Source: JAKFYM01 sp964416595 (GTDB taxonomy: Bacteria; Bdellovibrionota; UBA1018; CAIPTA01). From it: a DNA stretch of 63,326 nt. Shown here piece by piece: positions 23,755 to 32,842 of the stretch. Location of the stretch: NCBI GenBank assembly GCA_964416595.1, contig CAYQES010000019.1, positions 1 to 63,326 on the forward strand, in the 5' to 3' direction. How positions within the stretch are numbered: position 1 is the stretch's first letter; each line of letters begins with the position of its first letter. A program made the translations under genes and the position numbers. Under the pieces are notes generated by a model. It ran no database searches. It saw only the letters and a program-made list of their open reading frames with translations, and was not told the origin of the DNA.

Positions 23755-24612
23755 CGCGAGAGAAGCGCCCAAATCCGCTGGCGACCGGCAAATCGTTACA
23801 CCTGCCTCTTCCAGAGCCGCAAATTTTGCGGCAGCTGTGCCCTTACCGCCCGAAATAATCGCACCGGCGTGGCCCATACGCCGCCCTGGAGGGGCCGCAG
23901 AACCAGCGATAAAAGCCACCACGGGCTTTTTCATATTCTTTTTAATCCAAGTGGCAGCATTTTCTTCCGCCGTACCACCGATCTCGCCGATCATGATCAC
24001 GGCTTCGGTGCCAGCGTCTTTATTGAAAAGATCCAGCACATCAATGAAGTTCGTGCCATTCACGGGATCTCCACCAATGCCCACGCAGGAACTTTGGCCA
24101 ATGCCTCTTTGGCTAAGTTGGTACACAGCTTCATAGGTAAGAGTTCCCGAACGGGAGAGCACGCCTACGGATCCGGGCTTATGGATGTGACCAGGCATAA
24201 TCCCGATCTTGCACTCTCCGGGCGTGATCACGCCAGGGCAGTTCGGGCCGATCAAGCGGGTGCGTTTACCCTTCATGTAGTGCTTTACCTTCAGCATATC
24301 GTTCACGGGAATGCCTTCCGTGATAGCCACGATGAGATCCAGATCCGCATCCACAGATTCGGCGATCGCATCAGCAGCAAAAGCCGGTGGCACGAACAGC
24401 ATAGAAACTGTTGCGCCAGTTTTTTCTTTGGCTTCGGCCACGGAATTAAAGATTGGCACCTTATCCATGAAACGGGTGCCACCTTTTCCAGGAGTCACAC
24501 CGGCCACGATTTGGGATCCGTACGCTAAGCATTGTTCCGCATGGAAGGAGCCGTGTTTGCCGGTGATCCCTTGCACTAAAATCTTGGTATTTTTATTGAT
24601 GAGGATCGACAT
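23737..24612 (-). CDS. sucD: succinyl-CoA synthetase alpha subunit
   Basis: 291 residues. It carries the CoA-binding domain (I-L-V-Q-G-I-T-G-K-H-G-S-F-H) and the phosphohistidine loop G-H-A-G-A-I-I-S-G-G-K-G-T-A near residue 245. With SucC it interconverts succinyl-CoA and succinate with substrate-level phosphorylation in the TCA cycle. It starts 1 bp after the sucC stop and is the last gene of mdh-sucC-sucD. Confidence 0.96.
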   Translation of the reverse strand: MSILINKNTKILVQGITGKHGSFHAEQCLAYGSQIVAGVTPGKGGTRFMDKVPIFNSVAEAKEKTGATVSMLFVPPAFAADAIAESVDADLDLIVAITEGIPVNDMLKVKHYMKGKRTRLIGPNCPGVITPGECKIGIMPGHIHKPGSVGVLSRSGTLTYEAVYQLSQRGIGQSSCVGIGGDPVNGTNFIDVLDLFNKDAGTEAVIMIGEIGGTAEENAATWIKKNMKKPVVAFIAGSAAPPGRRMGHAGAIISGGKGTAAAKFAALEEAGVTICRSPADLGASLAKRIGK

Positions 24613-24613
24613 T

Positions 24614-25783
24614 CTACGCTCCCTTTGCCGCTTTCACGGCTTTTTCGGCGGCATCTTTTAAATCGTCAGCAGGAGTGATCTTGAGGCCCGAATTGGCCAG
24701 CATCTCTTTCCCTTTTTCCACGTTTGTTCCTTGCAAGCGAACCACCAAGGGCACCTTGATCTGCATTTCCCGGGCAGCAGCGATGATGCCTTCGGCGATG
24801 ATATCGCACTTCATGATGCCACCGAAGATATTCACCATAATGGCTTTCACTTTAGGATCCGAAAGGATGATCTTGAACGCGGCTTGAACCTTCTCTTTAT
24901 TCGCGCCGCCTCCCACATCGAGGAAGTTCGCCGGAGAGCCACCAGCGAGCTTGATGATATCGAGCGTAGCCATGGCGAGGCCCGCGCCGTTCACCATGCA
25001 GCCGATTTCACCGTCGAGGGAAATATAAGCCAATTCAAACTTGGAAGCTTCGATTTCTCCGGCGGTTTCTTCGTCCAAATCCCGCATCGCTACCACTTCT
25101 GGGTGGCGATAAAGGGCGTTGTCGTCAAAATTTAATTTGCCGTCGAGAGGAAGGAGTTTTTTCTCTTTCGTGATGATGAGCGGATTGATCTCCACCATGG
25201 AGCAATCGTACTTAAAATAGAACTTATAAAGCTTTTCACCAATATCGGCGATTTGTTTGCGCAGCTCCGGATCCGTGAAGCCATAAGCATCAGCAAGTTT
25301 TCTGCCGTGAAAAGGCATGAATCCTAAAGTTGGATCCACCTGTATGGTGTGAATTTTCTGGGGGTGCTTGGCGGAAACCTCTTCGATATCCATACCGCCC
25401 TCGGTGCTGGCGATGAAGGCCACGGAGGAAGTGTCGCGATCGAGGATCATGGAAAGATAAAGCTCTTTATCAATATTGGAGCCTTCTTCCACGAGAACTT
25501 TTTTTACTTTTTTCCCCTCTGGCCCAGTTTGGTGAGTAACGAGTTGCATGCCGAGGATTTTGGTGGCGTGGGCTTTTACCTCATCGAGGGATTTGGCCAC
25601 TTTCACGCCACCACCCTTGCCCCTTCCACCGGCATGGATCTGCGCTTTCACTACCGTAACGGCCGTGCCGAGTTCCTTAGCAGCGGCCACGGCTTCATCC
25701 ACCGTGAATGCCACCTTGCCTTTAGGTGTAGGGATGCCTTCTTTACGAAACAATTCCTTGGCTTGGTATTCGTGAATGTTCAC
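24614..25783 (-). CDS. sucC: succinyl-CoA synthetase beta subunit
   Basis: 389 residues with an N-terminal ATP-grasp domain (M-N-I-H-E-Y-Q-A-K-E-L-F, then K-A-Q-I-H-A-G-G-R-G-K-G-G-G-V) and the C-terminal CoA-ligase fold with N-I-F-G-G-I-M-K-C-D. It binds nucleotide and succinate and partners SucD. It lies 9 bp after mdh in the same direction, giving a TCA operon. Confidence 0.96.
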   Translation of the reverse strand: MNIHEYQAKELFRKEGIPTPKGKVAFTVDEAVAAAKELGTAVTVVKAQIHAGGRGKGGGVKVAKSLDEVKAHATKILGMQLVTHQTGPEGKKVKKVLVEEGSNIDKELYLSMILDRDTSSVAFIASTEGGMDIEEVSAKHPQKIHTIQVDPTLGFMPFHGRKLADAYGFTDPELRKQIADIGEKLYKFYFKYDCSMVEINPLIITKEKKLLPLDGKLNFDDNALYRHPEVVAMRDLDEETAGEIEASKFELAYISLDGEIGCMVNGAGLAMATLDIIKLAGGSPANFLDVGGGANKEKVQAAFKIILSDPKVKAIMVNIFGGIMKCDIIAEGIIAAAREMQIKVPLVVRLQGTNVEKGKEMLANSGLKITPADDLKDAAEKAVKAAKGA

Positions 25784-25792
25784 TAAAAACTC

Positions 25793-26728
25793 CTATTTAT
25801 TTTTGTTCAGCACGTCCACTAAGTCTTGCACGGAGGCGGCGGATTTTTGGAAAGCGGCCTTTTCTGCGTCCGTCATTTCGAGAGGCATGATTTGCTCCAC
25901 GCCCTTGGATCCGATTTTTGCGAGCACACCCACGTAGAGGCCCTTCACGCCAAATTCACCTTCGAGCAAACAGGCGCAAGGAAGGATGCGTTTTTTGTCT
26001 TTCACGATGGCTTCGGCCATTTGCACCGCCGAAGAAGAAGGCGCGTAGTAAGCGGAGCCAGTTTTTAAAAGCCCCACGATCTCAGCTCCTCCACTCGCTG
26101 TGCGTTTCACGAGAGCATCAATCTTATCTTGAGAGAGGAGTTGTGGAAGTGGAATGCCGCCCACGGTTACATAGCGGGGCATGGGAACCATGGTATCGCC
26201 ATGGCCGCCGTATACGAAAGCTTGCACATCCTCAACGCTCACATTCAATTCCCGGGCGATGAAGGTGCGGAAGCGGGCGCCATCGAGCACACCGGCCATG
26301 CCGATCACGCGCTCTTTTGGGAAACCGGAAGCTTCTTTGGCCACGTGGCACATGGCATCGAGGGGATTGGATACGATGATGAGAATAGAATTCGGGCTGT
26401 ATTTGGCGGCGTTCGTGGCGCAATCTTTTACGATCTTCGCGTTCGTGAGCAGAAGATCATCCCGGCTCATACCGGGTTTACGGGGCAAGCCTGCCGTGAT
26501 GATCACCACATCGGAGCCGGCGCTGGCCGCGTAATCCGCGCCGCCCACCACGTTGGCATCAAAACCTTCCACGGGGCCAGACTGGGCGAGATCAAGAGCT
26601 TTTCCCGCGGCCATCTCACCGTTGATATCAATGAGCACCACATCGGCCAATTCTTTGGAAGCAATCCAATGGGCCGCCGTACTACCAACAAAGCCGCCGC
26701 CTACTACTGTGATTTTTGCGCGTTTCAT
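25793..26728 (-). CDS. mdh: malate dehydrogenase (LDH-like type)
   Basis: 311 residues, oxidising malate to oxaloacetate with NAD+. The N-terminal Rossmann motif is V-V-G-G-G-F-V-G-S-T, with a glycine more than the usual G-A-G. The mobile loop G-L-P-R-K-P-G-M-S-R-D has the arginine that selects malate over lactate, and the catalytic His is in Y-G-G-H-G-D-T-M-V. It belongs to the LDH-like MDH group, not the longer proteobacterial mitochondrial-type group. AGGAGA precedes ATG 26728. It heads the mdh-sucC-sucD operon. Confidence 0.95.
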   Translation of the reverse strand: MKRAKITVVGGGFVGSTAAHWIASKELADVVLIDINGEMAAGKALDLAQSGPVEGFDANVVGGADYAASAGSDVVIITAGLPRKPGMSRDDLLLTNAKIVKDCATNAAKYSPNSILIIVSNPLDAMCHVAKEASGFPKERVIGMAGVLDGARFRTFIARELNVSVEDVQAFVYGGHGDTMVPMPRYVTVGGIPLPQLLSQDKIDALVKRTASGGAEIVGLLKTGSAYYAPSSSAVQMAEAIVKDKKRILPCACLLEGEFGVKGLYVGVLAKIGSKGVEQIMPLEMTDAEKAAFQKSAASVQDLVDVLNKNK

Positions 26729-26818
26729 GGGGATCTCCTAAAATGTCTATAATTTCTCAATAGTTGATCATACTTTTGGAAGGGTGCCAAGGATGCCGCG
26801 GAGCCCAAGATGGAAAAT

Positions 26819-27373
26819 TTAAGGCGCAGTTGCGTTCCAGATAATTTCATCCCAGCGGAAAAAAAAGTTTGGCAGGGATTTTGGATCTTCCCAATCCCCT
26901 GCATTACAAATGCCCGCATCTTCGGTGGTGGCGCAAGTAACACTCATAAACACCACATCTTCTGGCTGCAATTCTATCAATCCCCATAGGCCGCTATTGA
27001 GCTTCAACACCCAAGCTTGTTGGCCCGTGAGGTTTCGCTCTTCGGCGCTTATTCCATAGCTACGGGAAATATCCTGAAAGCCGAGTTCTTGGCAGAGCCT
27101 GCGCCCCCTTTCATAGCCATCTACCTCTTCTTGGTGGCGAGCAATCAAAACAGGATAACCCTGGCGAAGAAGCGCCGGTATCGGTTTTTCTTTAGACGGA
27201 CTGTGATTCACCATCACACAGCTTTGGGGATTTTTATCGAGATTCTTGGCGTCGTTGTAGCTCAGCACCTTGCCGTGCCAATCGCCCACCACGATTTCGC
27301 CGGGAAAATCAGCGGCGCAGGCTTGGTTCATTGCGCGGAGTAGAATGGCTGCGGTGATCAGAAAAGCTTTCAT
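26819..27373 (-). CDS. secreted protein of unknown function
   Basis: 184 residues with a signal peptide (M-K-A-F-L-I-T-A-A-I-L-L-R-A-M-N-Q-A-C-A). The mature part has five cysteines and several Trp/Gly-rich strands (V-G-D-W-H-G-K-V, L-N-S-G-L-W-G-L-I). No family is recognised. It is the downstream neighbour of a string of minus-strand genes for small exported proteins (27437 and 27840), each separated by ordinary intergenic gaps. Confidence 0.65.
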   Translation of the reverse strand: MKAFLITAAILLRAMNQACAADFPGEIVVGDWHGKVLSYNDAKNLDKNPQSCVMVNHSPSKEKPIPALLRQGYPVLIARHQEEVDGYERGRRLCQELGFQDISRSYGISAEERNLTGQQAWVLKLNSGLWGLIELQPEDVVFMSVTCATTEDAGICNAGDWEDPKSLPNFFFRWDEIIWNATAP

Positions 27374-27436
27374 TGTTTTAGTACAACAGAGGCCCGACGG
27401 CTCCCCAGGCGAGCGCTTTCCTCAGAGAAAACTTTC

Positions 27437-27703
27437 CTACTGAGCGCCCCGGCTCTCTTTGCGAGCTTTGCGCTGCTCAAGAAATTCCATCCGCTCATCC
27501 TGGCGCCAAGCTTTCATGGTTTGGTGGCAAGCTTTGAGAGCGTCAACGTCTATTGCGCTGGTTACGCAATTTTTATGTTCCATTAATTTTTGGATTCTTT
27601 CCTCGATATGGGAAAGCATTTTAGCCTTATGTTGAGCAAAATTTCCTTCTTCGGCCAAAGCCAAGGGAGCATTAAACACCAAAGCCAACAACAATAATTT
27701 CAT
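27437..27703 (-). CDS. small secreted helical protein
   Basis: 88 residues: a signal peptide (M-K-L-L-L-L-A-L-V-F-N-A-P-L-A-L-A) and a 70-residue highly charged helical region with two cysteines (about positions 45 and 58) that could form one disulfide. It resembles the general pattern of small Bdellovibrio-type secreted proteins but belongs to no family I recognise. GGAGG precedes the ATG and comes immediately after a 9-bp stem-loop (27714-27733), which may control translation or message stability. Confidence 0.7.
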   Translation of the reverse strand: MKLLLLALVFNAPLALAEEGNFAQHKAKMLSHIEERIQKLMEHKNCVTSAIDVDALKACHQTMKAWRQDERMEFLEQRKARKESRGAQ

Positions 27704-27713
27704 ATCTTACCTC

Positions 27714-27733
27714 CAGAGAGAAAATTCTCTCTG
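27714..27733 (-). promoter_or_regulatory. stem-loop abutting a ribosome-binding site
   Basis: CAGAGAGAA and TTCTCTCTG form a 9-bp stem around a 2-base centre. On the minus strand it ends exactly where the GGAGG of the gene at 27703 begins. Such placement can stabilise the 5' end or shift access to the ribosome-binding site. Confidence 0.5.
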
Positions 27734-27839
27734 AAGATAGAAGAAACCGCAAGGAACACCATTGCTCGTGGCAAGATGACACAAACGCTACCGGCTTATT
27801 TCAGCGAATAATAAGAGTAGCGGTGGCCTGTAGTAGTTC

Positions 27840-28631
27840 TTAAGGCATTCCCGCAAAATTCAAATCAAAATAAAGCGTCTGCCCCGCGGGAGTTTGGTAA
27901 GCAAAACAAGCGCCCTTGCTCGAGTGCAAATAAAATCCCGCACCCCAATAACGGTGGTTTTCGTAATCATGAACCGTATTGAATTTTTCTGGAGGGCTCA
28001 CATATAAAACCTCCATGGCCTTGCTCACAGAAGCATGGAAGCCAATAATATTCCGGGAATAGTAGCGCCAGCGGGTGAGAGGATCTTTTACGAGCTCCTT
28101 GTTTTCGTCGAACATCGTGAGCTGCTCGGCGGTGTGGTAGAAAATTCGTAACGTTGGATCCCGCATGAACTCGCCATAATATTTTGTCATGTCGCCCGTA
28201 GGTAACTTCTTATAAAAATTATCCCAACGATCCATGGGAATAAAAAAATGGGAGTGGCCCATATCCGCAAAGAAAATCCACTGAGCATACTGCCGCTTCA
28301 AAGCGGTTTCGATTTGGTTGCGAACGCTTGCGATAAAAAGCGGATCTACTTCGATTTTGGCCCCGTTAGTCCAGCGGACGAAAAGTTTTTTCTCCGTGGG
28401 ATCAAAGTATACGCGGTGAATAAGCCGCTTTGGCTCTTCGTACATGCGCTGGAACTTTTGCGCCATGAGTGCTTGGTCCAATTTTTCGGAAAAACGAAAG
28501 TCATCTGTTTTTATATAGGGCTCATTGCCGGTGGCCTCAAGGCAATGCCCTTCTAAACGCTGGATTTCTGCTGGCTCAAAGCCCCCAGCAAAAGCCGTGA
28601 GCGAAAGAAGAAGGAATTTCAAGATAACCAT
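27840..28631 (-). CDS. secreted protein of unknown function
   Basis: 263 residues. AGGAG precedes ATG 28631 at good distance. Signal peptide M-V-I-L-K-F-L-L-L-S-L-T-A-F-A. The mature domain contains M-G-H-S-H-F-F-I-P, an F-Y-H-T-A-E-Q-L motif and F-H-A-S-V-S-K, so several conserved-looking His residues could bind metal, but no known metalloenzyme signature is complete. No family is recognised. It diverges from the metallo-beta-lactamase-fold gene at 28769. Confidence 0.65.
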   Translation of the reverse strand: MVILKFLLLSLTAFAGGFEPAEIQRLEGHCLEATGNEPYIKTDDFRFSEKLDQALMAQKFQRMYEEPKRLIHRVYFDPTEKKLFVRWTNGAKIEVDPLFIASVRNQIETALKRQYAQWIFFADMGHSHFFIPMDRWDNFYKKLPTGDMTKYYGEFMRDPTLRIFYHTAEQLTMFDENKELVKDPLTRWRYYSRNIIGFHASVSKAMEVLYVSPPEKFNTVHDYENHRYWGAGFYLHSSKGACFAYQTPAGQTLYFDLNFAGMP

Positions 28632-28768
28632 GGTGTAGCTCCTAGATTGACAACCCGAGTCACTATTTAGAAGAGAGAAAAGAAAAAGGCAAACAGAAAG
28701 GTTTTAATTCGCGAAAGGGCTTAATTTTAGGCAACTTTTCTTTCACCAATCCGTGCTAACCTACGCTT

Positions 28769-29614
28769 ATGCAAATCGGCCCCTATTCCTTACACACTCT
28801 AGAGCTTGGCTCCTTCGGCCTCGATGGCGGCGCCATGTTTGGCATAGTACCGAAAGTTTTATGGCAAAAAGAAAACCCGGCGGATGAAGAAAACCGCATC
28901 GATATGCGCACCCGTGGGCTCCTCCTAAAAGACGCCAAAAATAAGCGTAATATCCTTGTGGATTGCGGCTTAGGCGATAAAGACGACCAGAAATTTAAAG
29001 CTCGCTACAAAATCGCGCCCTACGCCCTTGATGCGGAACTGGCCAAGCACGGCCTCACCCCCGATCAAATCACGGATGTGATCGCCACTCACTTTCACTT
29101 CGATCATATGGGCGGCCTCACAAAATTCGATAGTAGCGGGAAACTCACGTCCCGTTTTCCTAACGCCAAAATCTGGGCCCAAAAGCGGAACTGGCAGCAT
29201 GCCTGGAACCCCAATGAAAAAGACCGGGCCTCTTATTTACAGGATAATTTTTCCATCTACGAAAAAGATTCCCGCTTGCAACTCGTGGACGGCGAAGAAG
29301 AAATTCTCCCCGGCATAAAGATGCGCCTCACGGAAGGCCACACCATCGGCATGCAACATCCTTTCATCTCTGATGGCACAACCTCCCTCCTCTACTGCGC
29401 CGATATCATTCCTATGGCAGCCCACGTGCGCACGGCTTGGGTGATGGGCTACGATTGTTTTCCGCTCACTACGATCGAAGAGAAGAAAAAAATCCTCAAA
29501 GAATGCGTAGATAAAGAAACCGTCGTGTTCTTCGAGCACTGCCCCCATATGCACGGCGCGAGGGTTGAGTGGTCAGGCAAAGATTTCCAAGTGAAAGAAA
29601 AAATCTTTCTCTAG
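28769..29614 (+). CDS. MBL-fold metallohydrolase
   Basis: 281 residues of the metallo-beta-lactamase superfamily. The di-metal motif T-H-F-H-F-D-H-M-G-G places ligands at H108, H110, D112 and H113; a further His lies in E-G-H-T-I-G-M and Asp in Y-C-A-D-I-I. There is no signal peptide. Length and layout (N-terminal L-E-L-G-S-F-G-L-D-G) resemble the quorum-quenching lactonase/AttM-like group, but the substrate is unknown. It is followed 14 bp later by a lipoprotein gene. Confidence 0.85.
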   Translation: MQIGPYSLHTLELGSFGLDGGAMFGIVPKVLWQKENPADEENRIDMRTRGLLLKDAKNKRNILVDCGLGDKDDQKFKARYKIAPYALDAELAKHGLTPDQITDVIATHFHFDHMGGLTKFDSSGKLTSRFPNAKIWAQKRNWQHAWNPNEKDRASYLQDNFSIYEKDSRLQLVDGEEEILPGIKMRLTEGHTIGMQHPFISDGTTSLLYCADIIPMAAHVRTAWVMGYDCFPLTTIEEKKKILKECVDKETVVFFEHCPHMHGARVEWSGKDFQVKEKIFL

Positions 29615-29628
29615 AAAGGTGTACACGC

Positions 29629-30015
29629 ATGCGCTGGCTATTCATTCTTTCTTTTCTCCTTCAGGCCTGCGTGGGTGGAACTTTGAGCAATACAAAAGAT
29701 ATGGAAGACTACCCCTTGCGGGAGGCGGATAAAAATGAAGGCCAACGCTTAAAAAGATGTCTGCACAGCGCACATCAAGCCCAAGTAGCGCATAAAAAGA
29801 AAACCGGCGCCTATTACTCCCGCACAAAAGACATGCCCATAGAAGACGACTGCGGGGATTTTTCCATGAGCCAAAGCATAAACAACACCGGCGACCAATA
29901 CGAAATTGTGGCCCAGTTCAATGAAGGCGAATCCACTGTGCGTTGGTCGATCAACCAAGATGGCATAATCGAAGAACACTTGGACGCTGAATACAATGAC
30001 GACTGGGAGTTGTAG
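29629..30015 (+). CDS. lipoprotein with pilin-headgroup-like domain
   Basis: 128 residues. ATG 29629, preceded by AAAGGTG, gives a lipoprotein signal (F-I-L-S-F-L-L-Q-A-C). The domain contains A-H-Q-A-Q-V-A-H-K-K-K-T-G-A-Y-Y, then two cysteines and E-I-V-A-Q-F-N-E-G-E-S-T-V-R-W-S-I-N-Q-D. That order (helix, G-x-Y, Cys, strands ending in a W-x-I-x-x-x-G turn) is like a type IV pilin headgroup without its hydrophobic helix. This is pattern inference. It overlaps nothing and lies convergent to the S1 protease. Confidence 0.6.
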   Translation: MRWLFILSFLLQACVGGTLSNTKDMEDYPLREADKNEGQRLKRCLHSAHQAQVAHKKKTGAYYSRTKDMPIEDDCGDFSMSQSINNTGDQYEIVAQFNEGESTVRWSINQDGIIEEHLDAEYNDDWEL

Positions 30016-30025
30016 GGATTTGAAA

Positions 30026-30877
30026 TTATAAATATGGTGCTATTACTTCGGCCTTTAAAACTTCTTCTCCAGAACATTTTTTCTTCGAACAACGTTTTGA
30101 AACGAAACAAGCTCGGCCTTTGTGCTCTTCAAAATCCTCTTCACCCTCGATGATAATTCCAAGTAACTGCTCGCCACTGGCATCAAAAACGGAAGATCCA
30201 GAACTTCCGCCGGAAACATCAAGATCCGTATTATAAGATTTTTTCGATTCATGGCGAATCCTGCCAGCTTTCGAAATTTTTAGCGGTAATCCAGAGGGAT
30301 AGCCAACTGCCATTAGATTCGCAGGCTTTGCGGCTTGAGAGAACTCTCTTACCTCTACTGGCCGATGCCCGATCACTTTTCGGTCCAAACGCACAAGAGC
30401 AAAATCCAATTCATCGGGCTCTTTCAGCACCACTTCCTTACAGGAATACACTTCATTCTGGGGCACAAGATAGGGATTTGCGTCTGCTTCAGCTTTTTGA
30501 AACTGAAATAAAAAAGCTGTTTCCTTGCAGTGCTGAATATCATCCACGCAGTGGCCAGCCGTGAGCACCAAATCTTCGCCAATTAAAACTCCAGAACAAA
30601 AAGCGGGCGTGCGTTGTTCAAAAAAACGCTCTTCTTGGCAGAGCTTTTTTTCCACACCAAAAAGTTCCGCTTGCAGCTCAAAATTTTTCCCAGCTAATTG
30701 AATCTTCTGCCAAGGAACAAGGGCCACAGAGGAATTGCTGGCAGAAATAGACGGGGCATCTAAAGTTTCAAACAAATCAAAGCGATTATCATCGCCGTAG
30801 ATTACTTTTGCTTGAAATTCTTTGGCCTCCACTTCGAGCCCCAGTAGGCGGACTAAAAGTAGCAAAAACAGGAACAT
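30026..30877 (-). CDS. secreted S1-family (trypsin/V8-like) serine protease
   Basis: 283 residues with a signal peptide (cleavage near V-E-A-K, residue 18). The catalytic triad is readable as H109 in T-A-G-H-C-V-D-D, D158 in L-D-F-A-L-V-R-L, and S226 in G-G-S-S-G-S-S-V, the last of the glutamyl-endopeptidase/V8 form instead of G-D-S-G-G. Two or three disulfide pairs are likely. It is exported to the periplasm or outside, and may act in predation or envelope quality control. Confidence 0.87.
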   Translation of the reverse strand: MFLFLLLLVRLLGLEVEAKEFQAKVIYGDDNRFDLFETLDAPSISASNSSVALVPWQKIQLAGKNFELQAELFGVEKKLCQEERFFEQRTPAFCSGVLIGEDLVLTAGHCVDDIQHCKETAFLFQFQKAEADANPYLVPQNEVYSCKEVVLKEPDELDFALVRLDRKVIGHRPVEVREFSQAAKPANLMAVGYPSGLPLKISKAGRIRHESKKSYNTDLDVSGGSSGSSVFDASGEQLLGIIIEGEEDFEEHKGRACFVSKRCSKKKCSGEEVLKAEVIAPYL

Positions 30878-31009
30878 GGACTCCCTCCCATCCCTTCCTA
30901 AACGCTAGCAGTTTCCGTTCTGTTTTGTCTAATGCTTCAGATTTAGGAAATCGCCAGCGCTATCCGCCAACAGGTACTCGGGTGGCTAAGAAAATCCGAA
31001 ATATCTAGT

Positions 31010-32842
31010 ATGACTTTTTTGAGATTTTTCTTAATTTCCATCGCCCTTATCGGCTGTCACTTTTTACAAGAGGCCAGTGCCGATGAATCGGGAGCTCTAG
31101 TAAGAAAAATACAAAATGCATCGAAAGAAGCGCAAAAAAATTCTGGTCTTTATTTTGATGAACTCTTTGATGCGGAAGGAAATATCCGCCCACAATACCT
31201 AGATATTCTCCCGATCTACTTCTCAAAATCCAAAGAAGAACTAGAAGCCATTCGTAAGGCCTCGCTAAAAGATTTCCGGGGCGATAACGCCCTCTCCGCC
31301 CTACCAAGAGTGTTTACCGAAGAAGAATTTACTGCGGTACAAAAAGGCGTGGCCCAAAGAGGCGAAGCATTGCTCGCCTTCTTGAAAGATCACTATTCAG
31401 GCGAGAAACGCTACATAAAAGATGGAGTTATTCCCAAAAAAGTTATTGAACAAATCATCGCTAGAGCTGGCGAAAATGGCTATGAAGGAAAAATTGATCC
31501 GAATTTAATCCGTTTCATGTACGGCCCCGATATCATCCGCGATGCTGAAGGCATAAATCGAGTGCTCGAAGATAATACTGCCTTCCTTGGCGGGCAAGGC
31601 GACTTGATCCTCGCAAGAGAAAGCTTGCTCAAGAATGTGCCCGAGTATGGAAAGATTTTGAACCCCGAAAGCACAGTGGATCCCGCTACATTCTACAAAG
31701 ATCTTTTGCAAAGATACCGCAGCGAAATGAAAGATCCGAGCGAGAAAATCATCGCCTTTGCCACGCCCCCCTATGCCGATAAAGAGGATTATCGCTTACA
31801 AAAAATATGGAAGGATCTTGGCGTAGAGTGGGTGGTGCCTAATGGAAAGGGCGGAAAAAGATTAGTGATTAAACACGATGGGGCCTACCTAGAAACAAAT
31901 ACTAAGGGCAAAAGAAAATTAGAAAAAATCGGATACATCATCTTTAACTCCGAATTCCACTATTCAGATGCATCCTTCATCCCTGCGCGCAATCAGTGGC
32001 TGCTGAAAGAAGCGGAAGAACAGTTGGCATACAAAGGAAAATTCGCCCTCCCAAGCGCCGTGAAAAAAGGATTAGAACGCGCCCTTAAGCCCGATCCTAA
32101 AACCGGGCTGATCAATTTTCAAAAAATTGAAAACATTCTAAAAATAAACTCTCCTCATTTTTTTGATCTCCATCGCTCTAGTGTTCCAGGATTGTTGGAA
32201 GCTATTACTAGCGGAAAAGTTCTGGCCAATAATACTCCGGGCACCGAATTTATTAACGACAAAGAGTTTAATATGTATGTGGAAGATATTATTCGTTACT
32301 ACTTAGAGGAAGAACCGATTCTTAAGAATCTTCCCACACGCAGGCTTTATACTGTAGATGCCAAGGGCAATCGGATCATAGATGAATCTGTATTCAAATC
32401 TTTAGAAACGAACATGGATAAATATGTAATTAAAATCGTGGATGGCCGCGGAGGCGATGGCGTGTGGGTGGGGCCAAAACTAAAGCCAGAAGCAAGAGTA
32501 CAATTATTAGAAAGGCTGAAAACAGATCTCAGTAGAGAAATCATTGTGCAAGATTATGCTCACCCTTCTGTTCTAGCGGGCGACATCGTAGATCTTCGTG
32601 TTCTTTCGCAGGTTGGTTATGGCGGAGCAAAAGGTAACGGGCAAGCGGTCGTATACGTACCGGAGCTCGGATGGTCCCGTGGCATTGGTTTACAAGGTGA
32701 TGGAAAAGTAAATTTGAGTGCCGGAAATGCGCACGAAGTTACATTCGTGGTTCGGAAAGGCCCATTCCAACAGGCCGTAAATGCACTGAAAGCTAGTGGG
32801 GCCGCTTGCGCTCTTCACTTCCAAAAAATTCTTCGGCCTTAA
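31010..32842 (+). CDS. exported circularly permuted ATP-grasp protein
   Basis: 610 residues matching the circularly permuted type 2 ATP-grasp (DUF404-like) family, otherwise seen as cytosolic peptide-ligase-like enzymes. Seen: Y-F-D-E-L-F-D-A-E-G at 48-57; R-D-A-E-G-I-N-R-V-L-E-D-N at 177-189, the family motif; G-K-V-L-A-N-N-T-P-G-T-E-F-I-N-D-K at 402-418 with R-Y-Y-L-E-E-E-P-I-L; and the nucleotide-binding K-I-V-D-G-R-G-G-D-G-V-W-V-G at 475-488. The N-terminus is a clear export signal (F-F-L-I-S-I-A-L-I-G-C), possibly lipoprotein. An ATP-grasp enzyme outside the cytosol is odd. Its stop shares TTAA with the convergent C39-like gene. Confidence 0.82.
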   Translation: MTFLRFFLISIALIGCHFLQEASADESGALVRKIQNASKEAQKNSGLYFDELFDAEGNIRPQYLDILPIYFSKSKEELEAIRKASLKDFRGDNALSALPRVFTEEEFTAVQKGVAQRGEALLAFLKDHYSGEKRYIKDGVIPKKVIEQIIARAGENGYEGKIDPNLIRFMYGPDIIRDAEGINRVLEDNTAFLGGQGDLILARESLLKNVPEYGKILNPESTVDPATFYKDLLQRYRSEMKDPSEKIIAFATPPYADKEDYRLQKIWKDLGVEWVVPNGKGGKRLVIKHDGAYLETNTKGKRKLEKIGYIIFNSEFHYSDASFIPARNQWLLKEAEEQLAYKGKFALPSAVKKGLERALKPDPKTGLINFQKIENILKINSPHFFDLHRSSVPGLLEAITSGKVLANNTPGTEFINDKEFNMYVEDIIRYYLEEEPILKNLPTRRLYTVDAKGNRIIDESVFKSLETNMDKYVIKIVDGRGGDGVWVGPKLKPEARVQLLERLKTDLSREIIVQDYAHPSVLAGDIVDLRVLSQVGYGGAKGNGQAVVYVPELGWSRGIGLQGDGKVNLSAGNAHEVTFVVRKGPFQQAVNALKASGAACALHFQKILRP

